Position numbers and translations under genes: made by a program. Source: Rhodospirillales bacterium (GTDB lineage: Bacteria; Pseudomonadota; Alphaproteobacteria; Dongiales; Dongiaceae). From it: a stretch of 64,000 nucleotides of DNA. Below the pieces are notes generated by a model. It saw only the letters and a program-made list of their open reading frames with translations. It was not told the origin of the DNA and made no database searches. Position 1 is the stretch's first letter. Each line of letters begins with the position of its first letter. Location of the stretch: positions 1 to 64,000 of the forward strand of contig VFKA01000003.1 in assembly GCA_009885795.1 (NCBI GenBank), written 5' to 3'. Positions 24,004-33,396 of this stretch are shown here, one piece after another.

Positions 24004-24881
24004 GCAACCGCCCCCGCACTCTTCTTTTCGGCGAGCGAGCCAAGCGCGATGACGGCAAGGACGATGATCAGCACCAAGACGGCCAACGCGCTGCCGAAGG
24101 GCCAGTCGAAGGCGGCCCCGAACTGGCTGATGATGACGTTCGAGACCATCAGGCCGCCGGGTCCGCCCACGAGAGCCGGCGCGACGAAATCTCCGAAACT
24201 GAGGCAGAAGGTGAAGATGGCGCCGGTGATGACGCCGGGCATGCTCAGCGGCACGATGACCCGGATGAGCGTCCTCAGCGGCGGCGCCCCGAGATCGGCG
24301 CTCGCCTCCAGATAGGCCGGGTCGATCTTCTCCAACGACGTATAGATCGGCAGAAAGAAAAACGGCAGCAGGATGTAGACCAAGGTCAGGCAAACGCTGA
24401 ACTGGTTGTAGATCAGGAACGACAACGGTTCGTCGACCGCGCCGGTCGAGGTGAGCACGTTGTTGACGAGCCCGGTCCGGCCGAGAATGAGCTTCCACAC
24501 ATAGACCCGCAGCAGAAAGCTGGTCCATAGCGGCGTCACCACCAGGAAGTAGAGGAGATGGCGCCAGCGCCGCGCCACGAAGGCCGCGTAATAGGCAAGC
24601 AGATAGGCAAGCGGCAACGTGATCAGCGTGACGATGACGCCGATCCGCGCCGAGACATAGAGCACCCGCCGGTAGAGCTCGCCGCCGATGGCCCTTTCGA
24701 AGTTATCGAAGTTGAAATCGCGCACGACGACGTAGTCCGCCACGCGATAGAAGCTATTCTCGAAGACGGTTAAATAGGGATAGACCAAGAAGGCGAGGAC
24801 GAAGAGGAAGGGCGGCCCGAAGACCAGCACCGGTCCGCGCCATCGCCGCAAGACGACGGATGTGTCCGCCCGCCGCGTCAC
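24000..24881 (-). CDS. Polyamine-type ABC transporter permease (PotB-like), operon A
   Basis: 293 residues from a GTG at 24879-24881 that overlaps the ATPase stop (GTGA). I prefer it to longer upstream frames because those would lie inside the ATPase gene. First membrane segment VLVFGPPFLFVLAFLVYPYLTVF, five more after it, and the EAA loop LEASADLGAPPLRTLIRVIVPLSMPG. It is the PotB-type partner of the next gene. The periplasmic insert RVADYVVVRDFNFDNFERAIGG is characteristic of the subgroup. Confidence 0.88.
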   Translation of the reverse strand: MTRRADTSVVLRRWRGPVLVFGPPFLFVLAFLVYPYLTVFENSFYRVADYVVVRDFNFDNFERAIGGELYRRVLYVSARIGVIVTLITLPLAYLLAYYAAFVARRWRHLLYFLVVTPLWTSFLLRVYVWKLILGRTGLVNNVLTSTGAVDEPLSFLIYNQFSVCLTLVYILLPFFFLPIYTSLEKIDPAYLEASADLGAPPLRTLIRVIVPLSMPGVITGAIFTFCLSFGDFVAPALVGGPGGLMVSNVIISQFGAAFDWPFGSALAVLVLIIVLAVIALGSLAEKKSAGAVA

Positions 24882-25972
24882 GGGCGATCGAAAACAAGCG
24901 CCGCTTCGGTCGGATATCCGACCGCAACGGGATCTCCGGGCCTGAGCGCCCGATAGTCGATCCGGAATCCGGCGGGCGCGCCCTGCACTTCCACGAGGTG
25001 CCCGCCCGGCAGCGCCACGGTGATGCGCACCGTGGTGCCGACATAGATCGTTTCCCTGAACGTCGCGGCGACGCGATGGCCGCGCCCATTCGAATCGCTC
25101 CCGGCATCGAGCGAGATCGCTTGCGGCCGCAGGGCGAGGACGACGGGGCGGCCGACGGCAACCGGCCGGGTCAGAGGCGCCTTCCATACCGTGCCGCCAA
25201 AATCGACGATTTCGACGGTGGAACCGTCGATGCGCGCGACGGTTCCGGGCACGAAGTTGTTGTCGCCCACGAATGCCGCGACGAAGACGTCCCCGGGACG
25301 CTCGAAGATATCCTCCGGCGTCCCCAGCTGAACGATGCGCCCCTCGTTCATGACGGCGATGCGGTCGCTCAGCACCATCGCCTCTTCCTGGTCATGCGTC
25401 ACGTAGATGAAGGCGATGCCGAGATTGCGCTGCATGTGCTTCAGCTCGATCTGCATGGATTGACGAAGCTTGGCATCGAGCGCGCTCAAGGGCTCGTCCA
25501 GCAGCAGGACCTTCGGCTCATTGATGAGGGCGCGCGCAAGGGCGACCCGCTGCATCTGCCCGCCGCTCAATTGGCGCGGCATCGCCTTGGCCTTGTCGGT
25601 GAGGCCCACGCGCGCGAGAAACTCGGCCACCTTGCCGCGGATCGCGGCCCGCGCGACGCCCTTCACCGACAGCCCATAGCCGACGTTCTCCGCCACCGAG
25701 AGGTGCGGGAAAAGCGCATAGCTCTGGAACACCGTGTTCACGTCGCGCCGGTAGGGCGGCACGTCGTTGACGCGCCTGCCGGCGATGAAGATGTCGCCGG
25801 CATCGGCCGTTTCGAAGCCGCTTATGAGCCGCAGCGTCGTCGTCTTGCCGCAGCCGCTGGGGCCGAGGAGAGTGACGAACTCGCCCTCGGCGATGGAAAG
25901 GGTGACCCCGGCGACCGCGCGAATCCGGCCGAACGCCTTGGTTACGCCGGCCAGCGAGACGACAGCATCCAC
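24878..25972 (-). CDS. Polyamine-type ABC transporter ATPase (PotA-like), operon A
   Basis: 364 residues. Walker A GPSGCGKTT (~36-44), signature LSGGQ, Walker B VLLLDEPLSALD and the switch His in VTHDQEEA. A C-terminal TOBE regulatory domain (VALRPQAISL onwards) follows, normal for PotA-type subunits. It lies 25 bases downstream of the binding-protein gene and overlaps the permease gene by GTGA, so the operon order is binding protein, ATPase, PotB, PotC, amidase. Confidence 0.93.
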   Translation of the reverse strand: MDAVVSLAGVTKAFGRIRAVAGVTLSIAEGEFVTLLGPSGCGKTTTLRLISGFETADAGDIFIAGRRVNDVPPYRRDVNTVFQSYALFPHLSVAENVGYGLSVKGVARAAIRGKVAEFLARVGLTDKAKAMPRQLSGGQMQRVALARALINEPKVLLLDEPLSALDAKLRQSMQIELKHMQRNLGIAFIYVTHDQEEAMVLSDRIAVMNEGRIVQLGTPEDIFERPGDVFVAAFVGDNNFVPGTVARIDGSTVEIVDFGGTVWKAPLTRPVAVGRPVVLALRPQAISLDAGSDSNGRGHRVAATFRETIYVGTTVRITVALPGGHLVEVQGAPAGFRIDYRALRPGDPVAVGYPTEAALVFDRP

Positions 25973-25997
25973 CGGGGCACCTGGAAATCGTCTCTTC

Positions 25998-27089
25998 CTA
26001 CTCCGCCGGTGCCGCCTTCACCTCGTTCCAAACCTCGAGATACTTCGCCCGCCGCGGCATATCGTCCCAGAAATCGGTGACCGGCAACTGAGCGCCGCCG
26101 GTGTCCATGCTCAACATGTCGTTCCAGAGCTTCGGATCGATCGCTTCCATGTACTCTTTTGCCAGCGGATTGGTGACCCGATAGAGATTGACGCTGGCGA
26201 TCAACGCCTGCGCCTTCGGGCCGATCATGTGATCGATGAATGCGTGGGCTAGGTCGCGCTTGGGCGTGCCGGCGACGATAGTATGAGAGTCCGACCAGGC
26301 CATGGCGTTCTCGTAGTTCGGCTGGCGCACCTTGAACCCCTGTTTCAGCAGCTCCTGCGTCACATAGTCCCAGGATACGGCGGCGACGACTTCGCCGCTG
26401 GCGAAGAGGTCGATCAATTCACCCGGCTGGCCCCAGTACTTTCGGACGAGCGGCCGCTGCTCGAGCAACTTCGCCTTCACCGCCGCGAGTTCCTCGTCGT
26501 TCATATCCCAGATGTTCGTGATGCCCATCCAGCGGGCAACTTGCGCCAATGTCGGCAAATCGTCCCACATCGCGATCTTGCCCTTGAATTGCGGGTCGAA
26601 CAGGATTCCGAAGTCGTTGCGGTCGGGGATCGCCTCGGCATTGACGGTGACCGGGATCAGCCCCCAGTAGGAAGGCGCACCGTAGATATTCCCGTCCTTC
26701 TGGTAGTAGTGGAAGTCCTGAAACTTCGGGTAGAGATTCTTGAAATTCGGCAGCTTGCCGATGTCGAGCGGCTCGATGAATCCGAGCTTGATCGCCTGTT
26801 GGGCGTAGGACGTGACGATGACCGCCATGTCATAATCGCCGCCGCCGGCCGCCAGTTTCGCCATGTATTCATCGTTCGAGCTGATGTAGGTGCGAGACAC
26901 CGTGGCCCCGGTATCCGCGACGAAGTCGGCGATGATCTCGTCGGAGGCATAGCCTTCCCAAGTGATGAGCCGCAGTTCCTCGCCGGCCCAGGCCCGCCTG
27001 GGCGATGTCACGCCCAGCGCCTTCGCGCCGGCACCCACGCCGACCGCCGCGGATGCTCCGGTCAGAAACTTTCTACGAGTTACGCGCAT
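25998..27089 (-). CDS. Polyamine-type periplasmic binding protein (PotD-like), operon A
   Basis: 363 residues from the ATG at 27089, preceded by a GGGGAGG ribosome-binding site; the longer frame to 27125 has none and would overlap the operator. The N-terminus MRVTRRKFLTGASAAVGVG is a twin-arginine signal. The mature part begins AGEELRLITWEGYASDEIIADF, the standard start of PotD/PotF-type solute-binding proteins. It continues with DYDMAVIVTSYAQQAIKLGFIEPLD and KRDLAHAFIDHMIGP. The binding-pocket residues are too divergent to say putrescine or spermidine. A larger amine or betaine is possible. Confidence 0.9.
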   Translation of the reverse strand: MRVTRRKFLTGASAAVGVGAGAKALGVTSPRRAWAGEELRLITWEGYASDEIIADFVADTGATVSRTYISSNDEYMAKLAAGGGDYDMAVIVTSYAQQAIKLGFIEPLDIGKLPNFKNLYPKFQDFHYYQKDGNIYGAPSYWGLIPVTVNAEAIPDRNDFGILFDPQFKGKIAMWDDLPTLAQVARWMGITNIWDMNDEELAAVKAKLLEQRPLVRKYWGQPGELIDLFASGEVVAAVSWDYVTQELLKQGFKVRQPNYENAMAWSDSHTIVAGTPKRDLAHAFIDHMIGPKAQALIASVNLYRVTNPLAKEYMEAIDPKLWNDMLSMDTGGAQLPVTDFWDDMPRRAKYLEVWNEVKAAPAE

Positions 27090-27123
27090 GGCTGCCTCCC
27101 CTTGTAAGTTCAGGTATCGATAC

Positions 27124-27141
27124 ATACCGATTGATCGGTAT
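27124..27141. promoter_or_regulatory. Operator A: perfect inverted repeat before the binding-protein gene
   Basis: ATACCGATTGATCGGTAT is a perfect 8+2+8 inverted repeat, 35 bases upstream of the 27089 start. The same core, ATACCGATTG-N-TCGGTAT, recurs at 33399-33416 between the second transporter operon and the tetR gene. The shared site indicates common control by the TetR-family regulator encoded at 33532. Confidence 0.8.
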
Positions 27142-27167
27142 CAGTTGATAGCGGGCAAAAAGCGGTG

Positions 27168-28262
27168 TCAAGCCGGATACGCTAGCGATCGTGTCACCGC
27201 TTCCCTCGGCACGTCACGGGTAATGAACACGAGGCGCGAGCGCCGGTCTTCGTCCGGCCAGGCATCGAGCAGCACGGGCGGGTGAAAAACGTGCTGGACG
27301 CCATGGATCACCGTCGGCGTCGGCCGACCCTTGATATTGAGAATGCCCTTGATCCGCAGCATGTCGGCGCCATGCGCATCGATGAGAGCCTGGATCGCCT
27401 TGGCAAGGTCCGGCCAATCGAGTGGCCGGTCGTAGGTCAGGCAAAAGGACCGGATGCGATCGTCATGGCGTGACGGGTGCGCGTGGCCGTGGCCATGATC
27501 GTGCCTGTGGTCGCGATCTTCCGTTGTATCCGCGTAGGCTTCGGCCGCGAGCCAGCTTCGCACATCGGCGGTCTTGGTCTCCGGGTCGTAGTAGCCGGCA
27601 TTGAACAGCGCCCTTGCCGACACCTCGCCTTGCACGGTCGCCGTGATGGGCGCCGCGGGGTTGAGCGCGCGCAGCCGGTCCTTGAGCGCCGCCTGGGCAG
27701 CGTCATCGGCAATGTCCACCTTGGTCAGCAGCAGGCGGTCGGCGACCGCGGCCTGCTTGATCGCCTCGGAATGACGGTCGAGCGTCGCCGCGCCGGTCAA
27801 CGCATCGACCGTCGTGATGACCCCGTCCAGGCGATAGCAATCCGAGAGCAGTTGGTCGCGGATCAGGCTGTGGATGATCGAGATCGGGTCGGCCAGGCCC
27901 GTCGTCTCGACCACCACCCGATCGAACGCCAGGACCTCGCCGGCCGCGCGCCGTACATAGAGGCCGCGCAACGTCCGTATGAGATCGCCGCGGACCGAAC
28001 AGCAGAGACACCCGTTATCGAGCAGCACCGTGGATTCGCCGGCGGAAGCGACCAGCAGATGATCCAGTCCGATCTCGCCGAACTCGTTGATGACGACCGC
28101 GACCCGGTTCATCCCAGGCTGATGCAACAAGTGGCGGAGTACCGTGGTCTTGCCGCTGCCGAGGAACCCGGTCAGCACGGAAACCGGCAGCGGCCGGTCG
28201 GCGGCGCCACGGGGCCGTTCAGCCGGCAACGCCCGCGACCTCTTCCAACACCCGCTCCACAT
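27168..28262 (-). CDS. COG0523 (CobW/G3E) GTPase, metallochaperone-like
   Basis: 364 residues as drawn from ATG 28262. Conserved blocks: LTGFLGSGKTTVLRHLL (GTP P-loop), VINEFGEIGLDH, the metal-binding NGCLCCSVRGDL, ETTGLADP and LLTKVD. A His/Asp-rich loop (HRHDHGHGHAHPSRHDD, ~residues 235-252) is typical of Zn- or Co-handling members. The C-terminal CobW_C domain is complete. It follows the phosphotriesterase-like gene by 29 bases, and a metallochaperone next to a binuclear metalloenzyme makes functional sense. The true start is uncertain because a 16-codon frame beginning MADVERVLEE starts nine bases upstream in another frame. Confidence 0.85.
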   Translation of the reverse strand: MWSGCWKRSRALPAERPRGAADRPLPVSVLTGFLGSGKTTVLRHLLHQPGMNRVAVVINEFGEIGLDHLLVASAGESTVLLDNGCLCCSVRGDLIRTLRGLYVRRAAGEVLAFDRVVVETTGLADPISIIHSLIRDQLLSDCYRLDGVITTVDALTGAATLDRHSEAIKQAAVADRLLLTKVDIADDAAQAALKDRLRALNPAAPITATVQGEVSARALFNAGYYDPETKTADVRSWLAAEAYADTTEDRDHRHDHGHGHAHPSRHDDRIRSFCLTYDRPLDWPDLAKAIQALIDAHGADMLRIKGILNIKGRPTPTVIHGVQHVFHPPVLLDAWPDEDRRSRLVFITRDVPREAVTRSLAYPA

Positions 28263-28291
28263 CGGCCATGACGCTCTCCGATATCCGTTCG

Positions 28292-29365
28292 CTAGACGAT
28301 GGTCAGCGCCCGCCTTGGATTCTCGGTGAGGATGCGGTTCACCTGGGCCTCGCTTAACCCTTTACGCCGCATCAGCGGGACGACGTTCCGCAGAATATGG
28401 TGGTAACCCTCTCCGCCATAGGCTCTGAGGCGCATCTTCGAATCGACGTCGTGCGAAACGAGTACCTGATCGATGTGCCCGGCGTTGACCAGTTCGATGA
28501 TCTTGTCCACGCGAATGGCGTCGTTCGGCATGTCGATCTCGGCCAGCGGGTAGTGACACATCTCCAACCCAAAGAGATCGAACTCGAGATAGCAGCCGGT
28601 CTTGGCCAGTTCGAGGTAGTCCTCGATGTCGAACAGGGTTCGGTCGAGGTGACAGATGATCGTCCGCCTAGGATCGCCGCCGGCGTCCGCGACCGTGCGC
28701 ACCGCATCCAGCGGCGCCGCGACATCGCGGCCCGGATGAATGGAAAGGCAGAGGCCCGTGCGCCGCTGCGCCTTGGCCGCGCCGCGCAGCACCTTGCGCT
28801 CCTCCGGATGAACCGGCCAGACCAGGCCGATCTCGCCGATGATGCCGGCCCGGATCGCGGGATCGCCGGTGCCCTTCTCGAAATCGGCGGCCAGCAGCTC
28901 CGCCACCTCGTCTTCGCTCATCCGGGCGATTTCGGGCGGATGGTAGTCGCGCACATAGAACGCCGTTCCCATCACCACCTTGACGCCCGTCTTGGCCGCG
29001 ATCTGCTTCATCAGTGGGGGATTGCGGCCAACGCCGATGGGGGTCACCTCGACGATGCAACTGCCGCCGGCATCCCGGAATTCCTGGACCGCCGCGGTAA
29101 CGACCGCGGGATCGACGAGCTGCATCGCCTCCTTCAGCAGGAACGGATTGCGCCGCACCGCGTAGTAGTTCGACAGCGAAATGGGATCTTCCCAGTTAAT
29201 CGTCCCGCCGCCCTCGACGAACGCCTTGGCGTGACTCTTCTGCGCGTCCCCGGAGACGGCCAGGAAATCGATGTTGAAGTGTTCGTGCATGTGCGTGACG
29301 CCGGTCTCCTTCGGATCGATCGGCCCCAGCACCGTCATGATCTTGCCACTGTAAGGTCCGCTCAT
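28292..29365 (-). CDS. Phosphotriesterase-family metallohydrolase (lactonase/amidohydrolase type)
   Basis: 357 residues from the ATG at 29365, with AGGAGGT upstream; the longer frame to 29500 overlaps the ATPase gene. Amidohydrolase barrel with metal ligands HMHEH (~30-34), a bridging carboxylate in IGEIG (where true phosphotriesterases have a carbamoylated Lys), His in SIHPG, His in CHLDRT and Asp in SHDVDSK. The Glu bridge is seen in PHP-like members. Related enzymes hydrolyse lactones or amides rather than organophosphates, and the substrate here is unknown. It is placed between the transporter ATPase and the COG0523 gene. Confidence 0.87.
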   Translation of the reverse strand: MSGPYSGKIMTVLGPIDPKETGVTHMHEHFNIDFLAVSGDAQKSHAKAFVEGGGTINWEDPISLSNYYAVRRNPFLLKEAMQLVDPAVVTAAVQEFRDAGGSCIVEVTPIGVGRNPPLMKQIAAKTGVKVVMGTAFYVRDYHPPEIARMSEDEVAELLAADFEKGTGDPAIRAGIIGEIGLVWPVHPEERKVLRGAAKAQRRTGLCLSIHPGRDVAAPLDAVRTVADAGGDPRRTIICHLDRTLFDIEDYLELAKTGCYLEFDLFGLEMCHYPLAEIDMPNDAIRVDKIIELVNAGHIDQVLVSHDVDSKMRLRAYGGEGYHHILRNVVPLMRRKGLSEAQVNRILTENPRRALTIV

Positions 29366-29396
29366 CGCCCCTAGACCTCCTTCGCTTCGATCGCGG

Positions 29397-30536
29397 TCAT
29401 GCCGAAGAGCCGCCGCCCGGGGAAACCACGATCCCCGCCTCGATGTCCCATCGGATTTCGACTTCTTGGCCAGGCTCGGCGGTCCCGGCGCTTCCACCAT
29501 CGGGTGCCACTCGAACCAGCGCCGTCGCGCCCCCTTCCAGCGCGATCACGTTCTTTCGTACCGATCCCAGATAGACGCAGTTCTGGATACGCCCGCGCAC
29601 GGCGGCCAGCGGTCGCGCGCCGTTATTGGATGCGCCCGACCCGACCGGCCGTATCGAGATCGCCTCGGGCCTGACGACAAGAGCGGCCGGCGCTCCCGTG
29701 GCAAGACCGACCCGCCCGATCGAAGCCGCGCTCAAGGGAAGCGACACCCCGTTGCTCAGCAGATGCTGCTGCCCTCCGACTTGCTCGATCCGGCCAAGAA
29801 ACGTCGTCGACTCCCCGACAAAGGTCGCGACAAAAAGATTCGCCGGCCGCTGATAGATATCCTCCGGGGTGCCGACCTGTTCGATGCGGCCGTCATGATA
29901 AACCGCGATGCGCGTGCTCATGGCCAGCGCTTCTTCCTGGTCATGGGTGACATACAAAACGGTGTGCCCCACGTCCCGACAGATGTTGATGATCTCGATC
30001 TGCATGGTTTCGCGTAGCTTGCGGTCGAGCGCGCCCAGCGGCTCATCCATCAGCAGTACGCTCGGTTGAAACACCAGCGCTCGCGCCAACGCCACGCGCT
30101 GCTGCTGGCCGCCTGAAAGCTCGCGCGGCCGCCGGTCCCCATAGGCGCCGAGTTGGACGAGGGCGAGAGCCGCCCCCACCTTCCGCGCGATGTCGGATTT
30201 CGGCAGGCGCCGCATCTCCAGTGGAAACGCGACGTTCCTGGCCACCGTGAGATGCGGAAACAGCGCATAGTTCTGGAAAACCATGCCGATATCCCGGCGG
30301 TGCGGCGGCACGGCGGTAATGTCTTTTCCGTCCAGGATCACGGATCCGGTCTCGGGGCGAAGAAAGCCGGCGACGATCTTAAGGGTCGTCGTCTTCCCCG
30401 ACCCGGAAGGCCCAAGCAGTGTTATGAACTCGCCGGCCTTTACGTCCAGCGACGCCTCGCGCAGCCCCTGTGTGTCGCCATAGAGTTGGCTCAGGCCTTG
30501 GAGACGGAGGTTGCCGACGCCGGCGTTCTTGGTCAC
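29397..30536 (-). CDS. Polyamine-type ABC transporter ATPase (PotA-like), operon B
   Basis: 379 residues from a GTG at 30536 that overlaps the permease stop (GTGA); the frame up to 30821 runs into the permease gene. Walker A GPSGSGKTT, signature LSGGQQQRVALARAL, Walker B LLMDEPLGALD, switch VTHDQEEALAMS and a TOBE domain with VVRPEAISI. It has the same domain build as the operon A ATPase but only moderate similarity, so the two transporters are paralogous, not a recent duplication. Confidence 0.92.
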   Translation of the reverse strand: MTKNAGVGNLRLQGLSQLYGDTQGLREASLDVKAGEFITLLGPSGSGKTTTLKIVAGFLRPETGSVILDGKDITAVPPHRRDIGMVFQNYALFPHLTVARNVAFPLEMRRLPKSDIARKVGAALALVQLGAYGDRRPRELSGGQQQRVALARALVFQPSVLLMDEPLGALDRKLRETMQIEIINICRDVGHTVLYVTHDQEEALAMSTRIAVYHDGRIEQVGTPEDIYQRPANLFVATFVGESTTFLGRIEQVGGQQHLLSNGVSLPLSAASIGRVGLATGAPAALVVRPEAISIRPVGSGASNNGARPLAAVRGRIQNCVYLGSVRKNVIALEGGATALVRVAPDGGSAGTAEPGQEVEIRWDIEAGIVVSPGGGSSA

Positions 30537-31333
30537 GCCACGCGCTCCTTCGCCATGCCGGCGGAGAACCGCCGAAGCGTCACCGAAATAAGCAACAGGA
30601 ACAGCGTGAACGTGGTCAGCAGGCTCGATGCGGCCGCGATCGTGGGGTCGACCGTGGATTTGGTCTGCTCCCACATCGTCACCGGCAAGGTTCGTAAAGT
30701 CGGCGTGGTCAAGAACAACGCCACCACCACTTCGTCCCATGACGACACAAAGGCAAAGATGCCGCCGATCGCCACGCCCGGCATGATGAGCGGCAGGGTA
30801 ATGCGAAAGAAGCCGCGCCAAGGATTGGCCCCTAGATTCCGCGCCGCCAGCTCAAGATCGGCATCCAAGCCGTAGAGCGAGGCGGCAACCGTGACCACGA
30901 CATAGGGAAGCCCAAGCGTGGTGTGCGCGGCGACGATCCCGGCATAGGCACCCAGCCCCAGCATGTGATAGGTGAAATACATGCCGATCGCCGTCACCAC
31001 GAGCGGCACGATCAAGGGGCTGAGCATGATGGCATTGGTGATTTGCGCGGTGCGTGGCCGTCCGCGCACCAGGCCGAAGGCCGTCACGGTCCCAAGCACC
31101 GTCGCCAGCATCGAGGACAGAAGCGCGATCTCAAGACTGTTGAGCGCCGATCCGACCCATTCCTCGGAGCGAAAGAAATTCGCATACCATTCGACGCCAA
31201 AGCCGGGCGGCGGGAACAGCAGGATCTTTCCCGACGAGAACGACATCACAACCACGATGACGGAGGGCGCGATCAGGAAGACCGCAACCGCGGCGCCGAA
31301 GGCGCACAACCACAGACCGGGGCGTGTCGACAT
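30533..31333 (-). CDS. Polyamine-type ABC transporter permease (PotC-like), operon B
   Basis: 266 residues with six membrane segments, the first ALWLCAFGAAVAVFLIAPSVIVV-like stretch near the N-terminus. The EAA loop is LAARNLGANPWRGFFRITLPLIMPG. It has PotC-subgroup features such as FSSGKILLFPPPGFGVEWYANFF after the first helix. It overlaps the ATPase start by four bases and follows the PotB-like gene by 15 bases. Confidence 0.9.
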   Translation of the reverse strand: MSTRPGLWLCAFGAAVAVFLIAPSVIVVVMSFSSGKILLFPPPGFGVEWYANFFRSEEWVGSALNSLEIALLSSMLATVLGTVTAFGLVRGRPRTAQITNAIMLSPLIVPLVVTAIGMYFTYHMLGLGAYAGIVAAHTTLGLPYVVVTVAASLYGLDADLELAARNLGANPWRGFFRITLPLIMPGVAIGGIFAFVSSWDEVVVALFLTTPTLRTLPVTMWEQTKSTVDPTIAAASSLLTTFTLFLLLISVTLRRFSAGMAKERVA

Positions 31334-31348
31334 GATCCCACCCCTTCG

Positions 31349-32248
31349 TCAGCGGCCCGAATGACCGACGAGGTCGTCCAACCGCACCAACTTGCTGCCG
31401 AGCGCGATGATGACCAAGATCACCGCCAGCAGGATTATGCCAAGCGCGCTCCCGAAACCGAACTCCAGCAACCGGCTCACCTGCACGACGATCAGCATGC
31501 TGAAAAACGCGGTTCGCCCGCCCAGGATGGCCGGCGTTATGTAAAACCCGACCGCCAGGACGAAAACCAACAGGCAGCCCGCCATCACGCCCGGCAGGCT
31601 CATCGGGAAAAAAATCCGCCAGAAGATCGCGATCGGCCGGGCGCCAAGGCCGGAGGCGGCGAGCGATAAATCGGAGTCGAACCGGCGCATGGACGCGATA
31701 ATCGGCAGGACCATGAAGGGCAGCAGAACATGGGTCATGCCGACGATCGTTCCCGTGGCGTTGCCCATCAGGCGGATCGGATCGTCGATGACGCCGATGC
31801 CGATCAGGACCGTGTTGATGAGTCCGCCATCGCGCAACAGGATGGTCCAGGCATAGGTGCGGACCAGCAGACTGGACCAGAACGGCAGCAGCACGACCAT
31901 GGCAAGCAACCACTGCCAGTTCCTGGTAACCCGGTGCATCAGATAGGCGTAAGGGTACCCCAACAGCAGGCAATTCAGCGTGACTAGAGACGTCATCCAG
32001 AGCGTCGTCAGCAACACTCTCGGATAGACGGCCTCGTCCGCGAATCGGACGTAATTGTATGGGGAAGGGTCAGTCAGGCTGCGCCAAACCATGACACCGA
32101 GCGGCGCGATAAAGAAAATCAGGATAACGGCCAGTCCCGGAATAACCAGCCAGTCCCGCCGCCACCCCACCATGTCGCCCGAACTGTTCGAAGAACGGCG
32201 CCGCATCGCCGCGGCGCCGTTTTCGGCAACCAGTCCGCGAACCGTCAT
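31349..32248 (-). CDS. Polyamine-type ABC transporter permease (PotB-like), operon B
   Basis: 299 residues. A 30-residue cytoplasmic N-terminus precedes the first membrane helix WLVIPGLAVILIFFIAPLGVMVW. Five more helices follow, with the EAA-type loop LAASGLGARPIAIFWRIFFPMSLPG. The start ATG follows the binding-protein stop by a single base (TGA-C-ATG), which indicates coupled translation. It is the first permease of the binding protein, PotB, PotC, ATPase order. Confidence 0.9.
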   Translation of the reverse strand: MTVRGLVAENGAAAMRRRSSNSSGDMVGWRRDWLVIPGLAVILIFFIAPLGVMVWRSLTDPSPYNYVRFADEAVYPRVLLTTLWMTSLVTLNCLLLGYPYAYLMHRVTRNWQWLLAMVVLLPFWSSLLVRTYAWTILLRDGGLINTVLIGIGVIDDPIRLMGNATGTIVGMTHVLLPFMVLPIIASMRRFDSDLSLAASGLGARPIAIFWRIFFPMSLPGVMAGCLLVFVLAVGFYITPAILGGRTAFFSMLIVVQVSRLLEFGFGSALGIILLAVILVIIALGSKLVRLDDLVGHSGR

Positions 32249-32249
32249 G

Positions 32250-33326
32250 TCATTGCATGCCGGCGAGCCACTCCGTGAAGCGCTTGTTCACGTCGGCCCG
32301 GTTCTTGTCGTACCAGAGATCGTCCAAGAACACGGACTTGTCGAGGTAGCTGGATTGCAGCCGATCCTTCTTGTCCGGCTCGACCATCTCCAACGCATTG
32401 ACGTTGGCCGGACCGTAGTCGATGTACTTGGAATATCCGGCGTTGTGTTCGGTCGAGGTGATGAAGGCAACCAGCTTCATCGCCCATTCCTTGTTTTTGG
32501 TTCCCTTGGGCACCACCAGATATCCCGGCGAAACGATGCCTTGGTTCCACTGCAACTCGACTGGCGCGCCACCGTCATATTTCACGCCGTTCAACCGACC
32601 GGTCCAACAGCCGCCCATGACAACCTCGCCGGTCGCGATCAACTCCGCGCAGCCCTGATAGCTGGGCGCGATGACCAGATCGTCCCCCAACGAATTGAGT
32701 TTCTTGACCGCCCGATCGAGATCGAGTGGGTATAGTTCCTTCGGCGCGATGCCGTCGCCCAGAAGCGCTTGCTCGAAGACATAGGAACTCGCATCCATCA
32801 TGACGACGCGCTTGCCCGGGAAGGCGGACACGTCAAAGAAATCGACCCACCCCTGCGGCGCCTTGCCGTCCGGCATCTTGGTGGTGTTGTAGCCGATCGC
32901 CAGACCCGACGTGCAGCACGGCACCCGATAACCTGTCGTCACGTAGTTTTCCGGCTGCAGTTGATCGCACGGGACCACGGAGCAGTCGATTTTTTCCAAC
33001 AGCGGTTCGTCCGCGGCCATGCCAAAGTCATTGGCAACAACGGCCACGTCCCAAACGACGTTGTTTGCTTCGACCATCGCCTTCATTTTGGCGTAGTCGA
33101 CGCTGTCATAGATGACTTTGACGCCGGGATTTGCCTCCATGAACGGCTGAAGCCAACCGGCCTCCTCGGCCTTCTGGAGCGCGCCGCCAAAACTGGCGAA
33201 AGTCAGCGTCACATCCTCCGCGACAGCCTGGCTCGACGAAAACCACGGCGCGAGGGGGAGGCAAACGCCAAGAGCAAGCGCGGAACGCATTAGCTTTCGT
33301 GCGACGAGACACATCAATTTGGTCAT
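32250..33326 (-). CDS. Polyamine-type periplasmic binding protein (PotD-like), operon B
   Basis: 358 residues. A Sec signal peptide (hydrophobic core ALALGVCLPLAPWF, cleavage likely after QAVA) is followed by EDVTLTFASFGGALQKAEEAGWLQPFMEANPG, the start typical of the PotD-like SBP_bac subgroup. Further family blocks are WDVAVVANDFGMAADEPLLEKID and FPGKRVVMMDASSYVFEQALLGDG. It uses Sec export, in contrast to the Tat-exported paralogue of operon A. The gene starts 71 bases from operator B. Confidence 0.9.
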   Translation of the reverse strand: MTKLMCLVARKLMRSALALGVCLPLAPWFSSSQAVAEDVTLTFASFGGALQKAEEAGWLQPFMEANPGVKVIYDSVDYAKMKAMVEANNVVWDVAVVANDFGMAADEPLLEKIDCSVVPCDQLQPENYVTTGYRVPCCTSGLAIGYNTTKMPDGKAPQGWVDFFDVSAFPGKRVVMMDASSYVFEQALLGDGIAPKELYPLDLDRAVKKLNSLGDDLVIAPSYQGCAELIATGEVVMGGCWTGRLNGVKYDGGAPVELQWNQGIVSPGYLVVPKGTKNKEWAMKLVAFITSTEHNAGYSKYIDYGPANVNALEMVEPDKKDRLQSSYLDKSVFLDDLWYDKNRADVNKRFTEWLAGMQ

Positions 33327-33396
33327 ATTTTAGATCCTCCCAAGGAATCCATGGCGACGGGCCAATTTCCGCACCAAACAGTCGACATTGTTGTCG

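Noticed and set aside
27090-27180. Riboswitch upstream of the operon A binding protein
   Set aside because: The leader is about 35 bases and is occupied by the inverted repeat and ribosome-binding site; there is no room for an aptamer.
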